A DNA stretch of 64,000 nucleotides from Halopelagius longus (GTDB lineage: Archaea > Halobacteriota > Halobacteria > Halobacteriales > Haloferacaceae), in assembly GCF_900100875.1 (NCBI RefSeq), contig NZ_FNKQ01000002.1, positions 620,001 to 684,000 of the forward strand, read 5' to 3'. The first letter of the stretch is position 1. Every line of letters begins with the position of its first letter. This document shows positions 26,253 through 34,768 of this stretch, piece after piece. The notes below the pieces were generated by a model. That model worked only from the letters and a program-made list of their open reading frames with translations, did not search any database and had not been told where the DNA came from. The position numbers were made by a program, and so were the translations under genes.

Positions 26253-27146
26253 TCAGTCGACGCGGAATAGCACGTCCACGTTCTGTGCGAGGTAGGTCAG
26301 TTCCTCCTCCGCGACCGCTCTGTGCTTCCCGCCGACCCACCGCCGCACCGCGTCGTCGTCCACCTCGTCGCCGACCGCCTGTTCGACGCGGTGGAGGAGG
26401 TGATGGAGGAAGTATTTCTGCTCGCCGTCGTACGGCGGCGAGACGACCCGGTCGGACCCGCCGGCGGAGAGCAGTTCCGCGTCCGCGGCGGCGACGGCGT
26501 CGAGGAGGGCACCTCCGAACTGGGCGGACCCGCCGTCGAAACTCATCGACGCGTGGTACGCGTCGAGTATCGCCCGCCTCTCGTCGGCGCGGCCGGACGG
26601 CCGGAAGGCGGTCTGGCCGTCGAACGTTATCGGAAAGTAACAGACGCCGCCGGACTCGATGCCGTCGAGAAGCGCCGGCAGACCGTTCGAGAGGTCGATG
26701 GTGCCGGCGAAGGCGTGCCCGATTAACACGTCGTACGTCCGCGCGTCGAGGTGGCGGAAGGCGTCGTCGGCGACGAACCTGACCGTCGTCGAGGCGTCCG
26801 GCAGGTAGAGTCGGTTCTCTGACTCCCACGTCGCCGCTCGGTTACTGTCTCGGACCCACTCGCGCACCGTCTCGCAACCGATGCGGACGGTTTCGGGGTC
26901 GGCGTCGAGGACGACGTACGTCACGTTCTCCGGGAGAACGTCCCACTGGAAGAGGCGGCGGCACATCGACCCGATGCCGCCGCCGACGTCGACGATTCGG
27001 AGCGGGTTCGCCGACCGTTCTGCGAGCCTGTCGAGTTCGGCGCGGAACCGGTCGAGCGTCGGCCGGTGAAGCGCGGCGTCGTCGATGGACTCCTGCGCGC
27101 GGAGGAACCGCGTGTACGAGTACGTCTCGGGTAGCGTGGGAGGCAC
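26253..27146 (-). CDS. SAM-dependent methyltransferase-like protein
   Basis: This is a 297-residue protein. Motif I, RIVDVGGGIGSMCRRLFQW (about residues 51-69), and the acidic loop VVLDADPETVRIG (about 79-91) fit a class I SAM-binding fold. A DVLIGHAFAGTIDL stretch follows, and the second half (about 170-297) is an unusual extension with SGGVCYFPITFDGQTAF and a helical tail. I do not recognise the substrate. The TATA-like gattttt (minus strand, 27171-27177) lies 25-31 bases before the ATG at 27146. Confidence 0.7.
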   Translation of the reverse strand: MPPTLPETYSYTRFLRAQESIDDAALHRPTLDRFRAELDRLAERSANPLRIVDVGGGIGSMCRRLFQWDVLPENVTYVVLDADPETVRIGCETVREWVRDSNRAATWESENRLYLPDASTTVRFVADDAFRHLDARTYDVLIGHAFAGTIDLSNGLPALLDGIESGGVCYFPITFDGQTAFRPSGRADERRAILDAYHASMSFDGGSAQFGGALLDAVAAADAELLSAGGSDRVVSPPYDGEQKYFLHHLLHRVEQAVGDEVDDDAVRRWVGGKHRAVAEEELTYLAQNVDVLFRVD

Positions 27147-27517
27147 GGACGAAAATAATTTGGCCCTGACAAAAATCCTCGTGTCTCGGTCGCGCCGTCG
27201 CCGGAGCCGTCCCCGGAGCGCGGAGCGAGAACGCCGTTATCCCGCCGCGCGTCGGTGCGCGCGGCGGGTCTGTCGCGCGCGCACCCCGAGAGCCGTCCGC
27301 GGCGGGAACGTACCTCTCAGTGGGCCGTCACGTCGAAGCTCCGAATCCGTCCGACGGCGGCGGCGTCGTGCGGTTTTTTCGGTGAGCGGCCCGCCGCGGC
27401 TGTGCGCCGACCGCGCATTACCTCCGCCGGATATGACGTGCGTCCGACGCAAATCGGAGGTTCGGGGGCGAAATCCTCCGGAAAGTATTTGATTCGCATT
27501 CTGTGATATACCGACAA
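27147..27517. other. Gene-free divergent promoter region
   Basis: These 371 bases separate the divergent methyltransferase and the 729-residue gene. They hold a TATA-like element for the former (27171-27177), a perfect GC hairpin (27241-27268) and an AT-rich stretch with a TATA-like gtattt (about 27485) for the latter. I see no convincing gene: the open frames here are short and Arg-rich. Confidence 0.6.
27241..27268. repeat. Perfect GC-only inverted repeat
   Basis: The arms CCCGCCGCGCG (27241-27251) and CGCGCGGCGGG (27258-27268) are exact reverse complements, separated by six bases (tcggtg). It sits about 95 bp upstream of the methyltransferase start and 250 bp upstream of the divergent gene. 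Confidence 0.75.
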
Positions 27518-29707
27518 ATGGATAGCCAAATCATCGACTCGGTGACCGAGTGGGACGCGGTCTCCGTAGACGGCGGGTACGAGGGACTCCACCGCCTCGC
27601 CGACGGCGATTTCACCGGGGCCGTTTCGACGGGCATGACGTGGGCGTTTGTACTCAACGGACGCGTTATCGGCGTCTTCGAGGGGAGTATCGAGGACTTC
27701 GAGGACGCGGATCTGACCGCGTACCGCGCGCCCGACGCGTCGCTTCCGCTTCTGTTTACCATGATGGAGACGGGCGGCGAGACGCGAGCGAAGTACTACA
27801 CGAACGAGACGCCCCTCAAAGACGCCGACTCGACGCTCTCTGCGGGCGGGTTCACCGGGTACATCGAACTGAGCGAGAACGTCCTCTCGGGGGACTACTA
27901 CGTCGTCTACCACGGCGGCAAGTCGATGAGCGCGGCGTTCGTCGGCAGCAGTCGCCGCCTCGTCACCGGCGACGAGGCGTTCGAGAAGGCCAACGACGAG
28001 GTGGGCATCTACGAGGTGAAGGAGGCGGACATCGACGTCGTCGAACTCCCCGAAATCGAAGGGGACGCCGCCGCCGACGAACCGGAGAGCGACGACGACG
28101 CGACGCTCGCACCGGACGCCTCCGTCGCCGACGCCGCCGACGAGGAGTCGCCCGACGAACCGACGGCCGCCGACGCCGACGCGGCGGAGGACGGACCCGC
28201 CGAGGCGGACGAGACGCCGGAGGAGTCGCCGAACGCCGCAGACCCCGCCTCGACGACGGAAACCGCCGACGCGACGGACGCGCCGGACGCCGCAGAGGCG
28301 GACGCGACCCCCGACGCGGCGACGACGGACGCCGCGGGCGCGCGGACGACCCCGAGTTCGGGCAGCGAGTCCGGCGAGGTGGTGAGTTCGGCCGACGACG
28401 ACGGCGAACAAAAGCGGCGCGCCGCCGAACGCGCGCAACGGCGGCGCTCGTCGTCGAACGCGGCCGACGAGGACGAAGGCGACGCGTCCGGGTCGGACAA
28501 AGACCCCTTCTCCGCCGAGGAGAAGTGGCGCGAAGCGCGCTCCATCCCGTCGCTCGACCCTTCGGAGTCGAGTACGCAGAACGGGTCCGAGGCGGCGACG
28601 AAGTCCCGCAGTCGGTCGAAGGGGGGCGGCCAACAGGCGGCCCAGAAGCGCCGGCGGCAGAACAAGCAGTCGGTGTCGCGTTCCCGTAGTTCGTCCTCGG
28701 CGGCCGCGTCGAAGCGCGAGAGATCGTCCGAGAGCGTCTCGAAGTCGTCGACGGCCGAGAGCGGCGGCGAGTCGGCGGACGGCGGACCCGCCGAAGCGCT
28801 GAAGCAGAAGCTTGAAGCGGTTCGGAAGCGGCGGGAGGTGCTCGAAGCCGAGCGAGACGACCTGAAGGAGGAACGCGACGAACAGCGAGAACGGGCCGAG
28901 AAACTGCAGGCGCGAGTCGAAGAGCTCGAAGCCGAAGTCGAGCGCCTGACGGAACGACTCGAAGCGCAGTCGGGCGGCTTCGTCGCCGAGGAGTCGATGC
29001 CGCCGAAGCAGGCGCTCTCGGGGACGAACCTGTTCGTCCGCTACGACCGAAAGGGCGAGGCGACGCTGGAACGCGCCCACAAGGGCGAGGTGACGCGCGA
29101 GGAGGTCAACGACAACCTCAGACTCGAACACCACACGACGTTCGACACCGAGGGACTCGGCGTCGAGGGCGAACCGTACGCGGAGTTCCTCCACGACAGC
29201 ACCGAGTACGGCTTCGCCAAGTGGGTCGTCACCGACCTCCTGTACGAAATCGGCGAGACGGGCAACCGAAACTCGCTGCGGGAACTGTTCGACGCGATAC
29301 CGAAGATAGACCGCGTCGAACTCCACGGCACGGTCGGCGTCGAAACCGAGGAGGGCGTCGAGGAACGCGACTTCGACGTCATCTTCCGCGACCAGATGGG
29401 CGACGCCCTGTTCGTCGCGGACATGAACACCTCGCGGAACGCGACGACGCAGGCGATGGTCGGCTCTCTCATCAAGAACGCCCGAACCGTCGCGGAGGGC
29501 GACGACGGCTTCTCGACGGCGTTCTACGTCACCGAGTCGTTCTTCGACCCCGAGGCACTCGAAGCCGTCTCCGAGGAGACGGGCGGCGGGTTCCTCTCGC
29601 GGTCGAAGCGCAAGTCGTTCGTGAAGCTCTCGCGCAAGCAGGGCTTTCACCTCTGTCTCGTCGAGGCGCGGAACAACGAGTTCCACGTGAACGTCCCCGA
29701 CCTCTGA
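27518..29707 (+). CDS. Large protein with folded ends, long disordered linker and coiled coil (DUF7527-like)
   Basis: This is a 729-residue protein of unknown function. Residues 1-165 form a folded domain (TGAVSTGMTWAFVLNGRVIGVF; GYIELSENVLSGDYYVVYHG). Residues about 175-425 are a low-complexity Ala/Asp/Ser/Thr stretch, first very acidic and then Ser/Arg/Lys-rich with RRQNKQSVSRSRSS. A coiled coil spans about 425-490 (LEAERDDLKEERDEQRERAE). Residues 490-729 are a second globular domain (ELHGTVGVETEEGVEERDFD; GDALFVADMNTSRNATTQAM). The VFVADMN and ERDFDVIFRD phrases are loosely reminiscent of restriction-endonuclease-like folds, but I cannot confirm this. I recall it as DUF7527. No transmembrane helix. 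Probably leaderless. Confidence 0.75.
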   Translation: MDSQIIDSVTEWDAVSVDGGYEGLHRLADGDFTGAVSTGMTWAFVLNGRVIGVFEGSIEDFEDADLTAYRAPDASLPLLFTMMETGGETRAKYYTNETPLKDADSTLSAGGFTGYIELSENVLSGDYYVVYHGGKSMSAAFVGSSRRLVTGDEAFEKANDEVGIYEVKEADIDVVELPEIEGDAAADEPESDDDATLAPDASVADAADEESPDEPTAADADAAEDGPAEADETPEESPNAADPASTTETADATDAPDAAEADATPDAATTDAAGARTTPSSGSESGEVVSSADDDGEQKRRAAERAQRRRSSSNAADEDEGDASGSDKDPFSAEEKWREARSIPSLDPSESSTQNGSEAATKSRSRSKGGGQQAAQKRRRQNKQSVSRSRSSSSAAASKRERSSESVSKSSTAESGGESADGGPAEALKQKLEAVRKRREVLEAERDDLKEERDEQRERAEKLQARVEELEAEVERLTERLEAQSGGFVAEESMPPKQALSGTNLFVRYDRKGEATLERAHKGEVTREEVNDNLRLEHHTTFDTEGLGVEGEPYAEFLHDSTEYGFAKWVVTDLLYEIGETGNRNSLRELFDAIPKIDRVELHGTVGVETEEGVEERDFDVIFRDQMGDALFVADMNTSRNATTQAMVGSLIKNARTVAEGDDGFSTAFYVTESFFDPEALEAVSEETGGGFLSRSKRKSFVKLSRKQGFHLCLVEARNNEFHVNVPDL

Positions 29708-29758
29708 GTCGGCGAACTGCCCGGTTTTCTCGCGGTTCCCGAGGTACGCCGGTCGCGA

Positions 29759-29953
29759 CTACGGCGCGTAGCAAGCGGTGCGGTAGCGGTCCGCGACGAG
29801 AAGCGAGTCGCTCGGGTCGGTACTCGCGTCGGTTCCGCTCTCGGCGGTCAGTCCGGGGTGGTACCCGTGCGATGCGCCGGCGTCGCCGAAAAGAGAGAGG
29901 TGCGGCGGCGGCGGCGCGGTGCAGTCGCTGTACGGAGGCGTCGCACGGCGCAC
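29759..29953 (-). CDS. Possible small hypothetical protein
   Basis: This 64-codon frame (MRRATPPYSDCTAPPPPHLS ... ending VADRYRTACYAP) has few Arg and many Asp/Ser. Its third codon positions are mostly C or G, as in true haloarchaeal genes and unlike the Arg-rich antisense frames common here. It lies between two convergent genes and has no recognised homologue or clear promoter. It might be a small gene or chance. Confidence 0.3.
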   Translation of the reverse strand: MRRATPPYSDCTAPPPPHLSLFGDAGASHGYHPGLTAESGTDASTDPSDSLLVADRYRTACYAP

Positions 29954-29975
29954 TCCGTATCTGCAGAAGGTCGCG

Positions 29976-30281
29976 TTAGCCCTCTATCTCGGCCGCTTCC
30001 TCGATTTTCATCGAGTCCAGCTTGTCGACGATTTCGTCGAGCTTCTCGTCGAGTTCGTCGACGAACTCGGCCGTGCGCTCCGTCGTGATTGCGCCTTGGC
30101 TCGACGGTTCGATGAGGTTCTCCTCTTCGAGGACGCGGAGGGAGTAGCGGACCTTGTGGTGCGGGTAGCCCGTCTCGTTGGACATCTTCACGATACCGAT
30201 AGGTTCGCTCTCGATGACCATCTTCAGAACCTGCAGGTGCCGCTCCAACATGTCCACTTCCTTCTCAAGTCGGTCTATCAT
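29976..30281 (-). CDS. Small winged-helix regulator next to purA
   Basis: This is a 101-residue protein: an N-terminal helix (MIDRLEKEVDMLERHLQVLK), a winged-helix core (IGIVKMSNETGYPHHKVRYS, LRVLEEENLIEPSSQGAITTE) and a C-terminal helix rich in Asp/Glu (VDELDEKLDEIVDKLDSMK) that could dimerise as a coiled coil. The start at 30281 is set by a strong TATA box 27-34 bases upstream; upstream in-frame codons lie beyond that box. It is divergent from purA, but no evidence links it to purine control. Confidence 0.8.
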   Translation of the reverse strand: MIDRLEKEVDMLERHLQVLKMVIESEPIGIVKMSNETGYPHHKVRYSLRVLEEENLIEPSSQGAITTERTAEFVDELDEKLDEIVDKLDSMKIEEAAEIEG

Positions 30282-30307
30282 GGCATTTGTTAACTTGTCT
30301 TTGCAGG

Positions 30308-30315
30308 TTTTAAAA
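30308..30315 (-). promoter_or_regulatory. TATA box for the winged-helix regulator
   Basis: The self-complementary run ttttaaaa is 27-34 bases upstream of the ATG at 30281 on the minus strand, implying a leaderless transcript. Confidence 0.6.
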
Positions 30316-30492
30316 GTTGCCCTCTCCAATTGCTCGATAGGACCGCACGCGATGACTCTCGTTTCGCGTGAGGTGTAGATAACGGTTTGGGTGTGGTTCT
30401 CGCGGGGAAAATGCACATGAGTGCGTAGCGCAGCCCCTCGATTAGGTTTGAGTTACACATACGTGTATATCTCTCGGTGCGGGACCGTAATC

Positions 30493-30500
30493 TGTTTAAT
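30493..30500 (+). promoter_or_regulatory. TATA box for purA
   Basis: The sequence tgtttaat lies 23-30 bases before the ATG at 30523, consistent with a leaderless or very short leader transcript. Confidence 0.5.
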
Positions 30501-30522
30501 CAGGGGGGATGAACCGCCGACC

Positions 30523-31854
30523 ATGACCGTCACAATCGTCGGCTCCCAACTCGGCGACGAGGGCAAGGGTGCGCTCGTCGACCTCTGGGGTGGAGACGCC
30601 GACGTCGTCGTCCGCTATCAGGGCGGGGACAACGCTGGCCACACCGTCGTCGAAGACGGAACCGAGTACAAGCTGTCGCTGGTCCCGAGCGGTGCGGTTC
30701 GGGGGAAGGTCGGCGTCCTCGGCAACGGGTGCGTCATCAACCCGCGGACGCTCTTCTCGGAGATAGACTCGCTGCGCGAACGCGGACTCGACCCCGACGT
30801 CCGCCTCGCGCGCCGCGCGCACGTCATCATGCCGTACCACCGCCGTCTCGACGGTATCGAAGAGGAGGCGAAGGCCGACTCGGACATGACCGTCGGGACG
30901 ACCGGTCGAGGCATCGGCCCGACGTACGAGGACAAGGTCGGACGCCGCGGCATCCGCGTCGGCGACCTTCTGGACCCCGACGTGCTCCGGCAGCGACTGG
31001 AGTACGTCGTCCCGCAGAAGCGCGCCCTCATCGAGGACGTGTACGGCCTCGAAGCGGGCGAGGAGTGCGACGTCGAAGCCCTCTTCGAGGAGTTCGTCGA
31101 AGTCGGCGAACGGCTCGAAGCCGAGAACATGACCGTCAACTGCGGCGACTTCCTCGCCGAACGCCGCGAGGCCGGCGAGCGGGTGATGTTCGAGGGCGCA
31201 CAGGGGACGCTCATCGACATCGACCACGGGAGCTACCCGTACGTGACCTCCTCGAATCCGACCGCCGGCGGCGCGTCCACCGGCACCGGCGTCGGTCCGA
31301 CCGTCGTCGGGCGGGGCGAAGTCGTCGGCATCGTCAAGGCGTACCTCTCGCGCGTCGGCGAGGGGCCCATGCCCACCGAACTGAAAGACGACGAACGCGA
31401 GGAGGAACTCGCCGACTTCATCCGCGAGAAGGGCGGCGAGTTCGGCACCGTCACCGGTCGCCCCCGCCGAATCGGCTGGCTCGACATGCCGATGCTCCGC
31501 CACGCCGCGCGCGTCAGCGGGTTCACCGGCATCGCCGTCAACCATCTCGACGTCCTCGCCGGACTGGACGAGGTGAAGGTGGGCCACTCCTACGAGTTAG
31601 ACGGCGAGGAACTGCTGACGATGCCCGCGACGACCGAACGGTGGGCGGACTGTGAACCGACCCTCCGCGAGTTCGAACCGTGGCCGGAAGTCGACTGGAC
31701 CGCCGTCGCCGAGGAGGGGTACGACGCCATCCCCGAGAACGCCCGGACGTACCTCAACTACCTCACCGAGGAGATGGGCGTGCCCGTCTACGCCGTCGGC
31801 GTCGGCCCGGACCGCGCCGAAACCGTCGAACTCGTCAACCCCTTCGAGCGGTAA
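30523..31854 (+). CDS. purA: Adenylosuccinate synthase
   Basis: This 443-residue enzyme makes adenylosuccinate from IMP and aspartate with GTP, the first committed step to AMP. The P-loop-like GSQLGDEGKGALVDL (about residues 7-21) holds the catalytic Asp (GDEGKG). Further signatures are GGDNAGHTVV (about 37-46, catalytic His in NAGHT), the IMP-binding GTTGRGIGPTYEDK (about 126-139) and FEGAQGTLIDIDHGSYPYVT (about 223-242). Length is normal for the family. The ATG at 30523 gives the canonical MTVTIVGSQLGDEGKG. Confidence 0.97.
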   Translation: MTVTIVGSQLGDEGKGALVDLWGGDADVVVRYQGGDNAGHTVVEDGTEYKLSLVPSGAVRGKVGVLGNGCVINPRTLFSEIDSLRERGLDPDVRLARRAHVIMPYHRRLDGIEEEAKADSDMTVGTTGRGIGPTYEDKVGRRGIRVGDLLDPDVLRQRLEYVVPQKRALIEDVYGLEAGEECDVEALFEEFVEVGERLEAENMTVNCGDFLAERREAGERVMFEGAQGTLIDIDHGSYPYVTSSNPTAGGASTGTGVGPTVVGRGEVVGIVKAYLSRVGEGPMPTELKDDEREEELADFIREKGGEFGTVTGRPRRIGWLDMPMLRHAARVSGFTGIAVNHLDVLAGLDEVKVGHSYELDGEELLTMPATTERWADCEPTLREFEPWPEVDWTAVAEEGYDAIPENARTYLNYLTEEMGVPVYAVGVGPDRAETVELVNPFER

Positions 31855-32015
31855 GTCGGTCCGTTCGACCGCTTACCCCGCGTCGATTTTTACGAGCACC
31901 GTGTCGGTGAGAGCGCCGTCACCGAACGGCGGCGTTCGTCCCCGACTTCGCGCCTCCCTTCCGTCGAATCGGAGAATCCGTACCCTTTTGTTTCACCCCG
32001 TCCATCCGTCGCACG

Positions 32016-32201
32016 ATGAAGGAATCCCTGATGGACATCCTCTGTGACCCCCTCGACAAGAGCGATCTCGAACTGGAGGTCGACGAACGCGACGGCGACG
32101 AGATACTCGAAGGCCGTCTCGTCGGGACGGTCACCGGAGAGGTCTACCCCATCGAGGACGGCATCCCGAATCTGCTGCCGCCGGACATGCGCGACGACTA
32201 G
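32016..32201 (+). CDS. Trm112-like protein
   Basis: This is a 61-residue protein: MKESLMDILCDPLDKSDLEL, then LVGTVTGEVYPIEDGIPNLLPP. This is the Trm112/YcaR fold (COG2835). Only one Cys is present (Cys 10) instead of the zinc-binding CP-x2-C, as in many haloarchaeal copies. Trm112 is a small activator and stabiliser of tRNA, rRNA and release-factor methyltransferases. The partner cannot be told from this locus, although three methyltransferase-like genes occur elsewhere in the window. Confidence 0.85.
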   Translation: MKESLMDILCDPLDKSDLELEVDERDGDEILEGRLVGTVTGEVYPIEDGIPNLLPPDMRDD

Positions 32202-32244
32202 TCGGACCTGAACGTTTTTCACTACACGCCGAGAGGGACACACC

Positions 32245-32823
32245 GTGTCAGAGTCGCTGAGAGTCGAACTAAACGGAGAGGGTCTCCACACCATCACCGC
32301 GCCGCCCGAGTTCGAGGCCGACGGCCCGTTCGTGGTCGTCCTCGAGAACGCCGGCGCGGCGGTCCACGTACACGTCCATCTCGACGATGCGCTCTCCGCC
32401 GCGGCGCGACTCGAAAGCGGCAACCACTACGTCGAGGAGGGCGGGACGCAACGCGTCCGGGTCGGCGCCTCCTCGCGCGCGGAACCGGTGACCGGAACGC
32501 TCCGGGTCGTCACCGGGTACGGCGCGGAGGAGGCGCACGTCCGCGTGACGCTCGACCCCGCCGCGGCGGAGAAATCCGAAGTCGAGGTCGACGAGGAGTT
32601 CTCCCGGCCGCCGCGGAGGGAGCCCGAATCCTCCCCCGTCGACGAACTGCGGGAGGCGATTCCCGTCCCCTCGCGCACCGTCGTTCCGTTTCTCGGCCTC
32701 GTCGGTCTCTCTCTCCTCGTCGCCGCCGTGGTCGTCGCCACCGTCGATAGCACGGCACTCGTCCTCGGCGTCGGCGTCGTCCTCGGCGCGATGCTCGTCG
32801 CGACGGCGTTCCTCATCCGCTGA
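32245..32823 (+). CDS. Membrane-anchored haloarchaeal protein (DUF7524-like)
   Basis: This is a 192-residue protein. The first 115 residues form a polar beta-rich domain (VVVLENAGAAVHVHVHLDDA; GTLRVVTGYGAEEAHVRVTL), like an immunoglobulin or cupredoxin-type sandwich without obvious ligands. A charged linker (SEVEVDEEFSRPPRREPESS) leads to two C-terminal helices (VVPFLGLVGLSLLVAAVVV; ALVLGVGVVLGAMLVATAF). There is no signal peptide, so the soluble domain is probably cytoplasmic. GTG start at 32245. I recall it as DUF7524. Function unknown. Confidence 0.7.
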   Translation: MSESLRVELNGEGLHTITAPPEFEADGPFVVVLENAGAAVHVHVHLDDALSAAARLESGNHYVEEGGTQRVRVGASSRAEPVTGTLRVVTGYGAEEAHVRVTLDPAAAEKSEVEVDEEFSRPPRREPESSPVDELREAIPVPSRTVVPFLGLVGLSLLVAAVVVATVDSTALVLGVGVVLGAMLVATAFLIR

Positions 32824-32915
32824 CCGCCGACTCGGCGGAGCTGACGGTAACCTCCACTGACTGTCTGTTTTCCCTGAGTAGCGTTCATACTCCGGCGGGC
32901 CGTTACCACGACCCA

Positions 32916-33608
32916 GTGAGCTTCGTCGCAACGGTCACTATCCTCGACCCCCCGCTGTTTCAGGCGACGTTCGACGCGGTTCCGGACGCGCACAGCACGC
33001 TCGAAAACTACCACTACATCGAGGACGCCTCCGGTGAGCGGCGGTACGTGTTCTTCTCTTGGATTTCGGGGTGCGACTTCGACGAACACGAACGCGCGTT
33101 GACGAACGACCCGACGGTCGACGAGTTCAGGAGGCTCGCCGACGTGGGAAGCCGCCGCCTCTACCGAGTCGTCAGCGAACCGGTCCCCGCCGAGTGGCAG
33201 ATGCTGTACCCGTTCTTCCGCGACAACGACATCACCGTGTTGAACTCGTCTCGGACGGTTCGCGGCGCTCACATCGAGGCTCGCTTCCCGTCGTACGACG
33301 CGCTACAGGCGTTGAAGACGGCGGTGTGCGAGGCCGGTGCCAACGTCGAGATAGACCGCATACACTCGGAGACGGCCCCGTCGCTCGGCGAGAATCGACT
33401 CACGGAGAAGCAACGCGAGGCGGTGGCGTTGGCCGCCCGCCGGGGGTACTTCGAGACGCCCAGTCGGGCGTCGCTCGGCGAACTCGCGGAGGAGCTAGGC
33501 GTCAGTCCGCAGGCCGTCTCGAAACGCGTCCGCGGCGGCGTCGAGAAACTCGTCGAGACGACGCTGACTCGCACCGAACCGGCGGAGCCGTCCTCGAACG
33601 GGCGGTAG
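32916..33608 (+). CDS. Bat-type helix-turn-helix regulator
   Basis: This is a 230-residue protein. The N-terminal Bat-associated domain (about residues 1-150, SFVATVTILDPPLFQATFDA; VSEPVPAEWQMLYPFFRDND) may sense a ligand or bind partners. The C-terminal HTH_10 (about 160-215) reads LTEKQREAVALAARRGYFET and LGVSPQAVSKRVRGGVEKLV, close to the output domain of the giant regulator at 4224-9641. GTG start at 32916. Target genes are unknown. It is convergent with the DR2241-like gene. Confidence 0.88.
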   Translation: MSFVATVTILDPPLFQATFDAVPDAHSTLENYHYIEDASGERRYVFFSWISGCDFDEHERALTNDPTVDEFRRLADVGSRRLYRVVSEPVPAEWQMLYPFFRDNDITVLNSSRTVRGAHIEARFPSYDALQALKTAVCEAGANVEIDRIHSETAPSLGENRLTEKQREAVALAARRGYFETPSRASLGELAEELGVSPQAVSKRVRGGVEKLVETTLTRTEPAEPSSNGR

Positions 33609-33653
33609 GCCCGCGAGGCGCGAGTCGCCGCGGTGGCGTCGCCGCCTCGGGCC

Positions 33654-34766
33654 TCAGTCGTCGCCGTGAGCGGGTTCGGCCTCGCCGTCCCCGTCGGGGT
33701 GCGTCGGCGTGCCCGAGAGGTTGCCCTCCTCGTCGAAGCGTTTGGCGCGCAGGTAGCGCGCGCGGTACCGGTTCGCTCCCTCGTACACGTCGGCCTCCCG
33801 AATCTCCTCGGTGCGGCCGTCGGCGACGGCGTCGACGATGGCTTCGAGTTGTTCCTTCTCGGAGGGCGTCAGTTCGAACTCGTACGTCCGCGTCTCCTCT
33901 CGCTCTAACTTCGTCCACTGCCGCGCGGCGGCGACGACGAGCGAACAGGGTTCGCGGCACGGGAACGGCCCGTCGCCGCCGTCGGCGTCGAGTTCCTCGC
34001 CCTCGTCGAACTCCCACTCGCGCCGCCTGAGACACTGCGAATCGACGCAGCACGTCTCTGCGACCCACTCGACTGCCTCCCGCGGGAGTTCGTCGACGAT
34101 GTCGTAGATGCCCGTCTGACGCTCGGCGGTGTCCCGCCAGTGACTCACGTCGAGTTCGCCCTCGCGTTCGAGGTTCCAGTTGGCCACCGTCGCCGGGTAG
34201 ACGGTATCGACGGCTTCGACGGCGTCGCGCCCGTCGACGTCCGGAAGCGCCCACCCTGAGACGAGCGTCGGAGCCGTCTTCAGCGGCCGGTACCGGCCGC
34301 GTTCGTCGTACGTCGTCACCTCGCGGAGGTCCAACGGGTCCTCGTAGACGTCGAGTTCTTCGGGGGACGCGTCGGCGTCCTCGACGTGGCGGACGTCGTA
34401 CCGCCGTTCGCCGTCCGGCCCGAGTTCGACCGAGACGGCGAGTTGTCCCCACTCGACGGCGACGCCGCGTTCGAGGGCCTCGTACCGTTCGGGCACCGAG
34501 TGCTCCGCCGCGCCCTCCACCCACCGGAGGAACGCCCGGCGGTGCCGCCCCGCGCCGACCGTTCGCTCCCAGTAGTGCCAGTTCGTCACGTACGCCGCGG
34601 CGTCTTCGGCCGCCTCGCGGAGTTCCGACTCCGAGAGGCCGTGACGGGACTGCTCGGGCGTTTCGAGGCTGTACTCCCCCTCGCTCGCGGCGACGGAGAG
34701 GCCGTCGAACTCGACGGGTTCGGACTCGGCGGCGTCCAGTAGCGCCTCGAACTGCGAGTCGCGCAC
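33654..34766 (-). CDS. DR2241-family protein with a Cys-rich metal or Fe-S site
   Basis: This is a 370-residue protein. A Cys cluster lies at about residues 241-280: ETCCVDSQCLRRREW and, later, PFPCREPCSLVVAAARQW. The C-C-x4-C and C-x3-C spacing could bind a 4Fe-4S cluster or zinc. The last part (LTPSEKEQLEAIVDAVADGR) is helical. I recall this as the DR2241 family, which in haloarchaea occurs beside CbiX-type chelatase genes. Here it starts two bases after the chelatase stop, so the two are surely cotranscribed. A role in sirohaem/cobalamin metal insertion or in an iron-sulfur step of that route is inferred. Confidence 0.75.
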   Translation of the reverse strand: MRDSQFEALLDAAESEPVEFDGLSVAASEGEYSLETPEQSRHGLSESELREAAEDAAAYVTNWHYWERTVGAGRHRRAFLRWVEGAAEHSVPERYEALERGVAVEWGQLAVSVELGPDGERRYDVRHVEDADASPEELDVYEDPLDLREVTTYDERGRYRPLKTAPTLVSGWALPDVDGRDAVEAVDTVYPATVANWNLEREGELDVSHWRDTAERQTGIYDIVDELPREAVEWVAETCCVDSQCLRRREWEFDEGEELDADGGDGPFPCREPCSLVVAAARQWTKLEREETRTYEFELTPSEKEQLEAIVDAVADGRTEEIREADVYEGANRYRARYLRAKRFDEEGNLSGTPTHPDGDGEAEPAHGDD

Positions 34767-34768
34767 GG

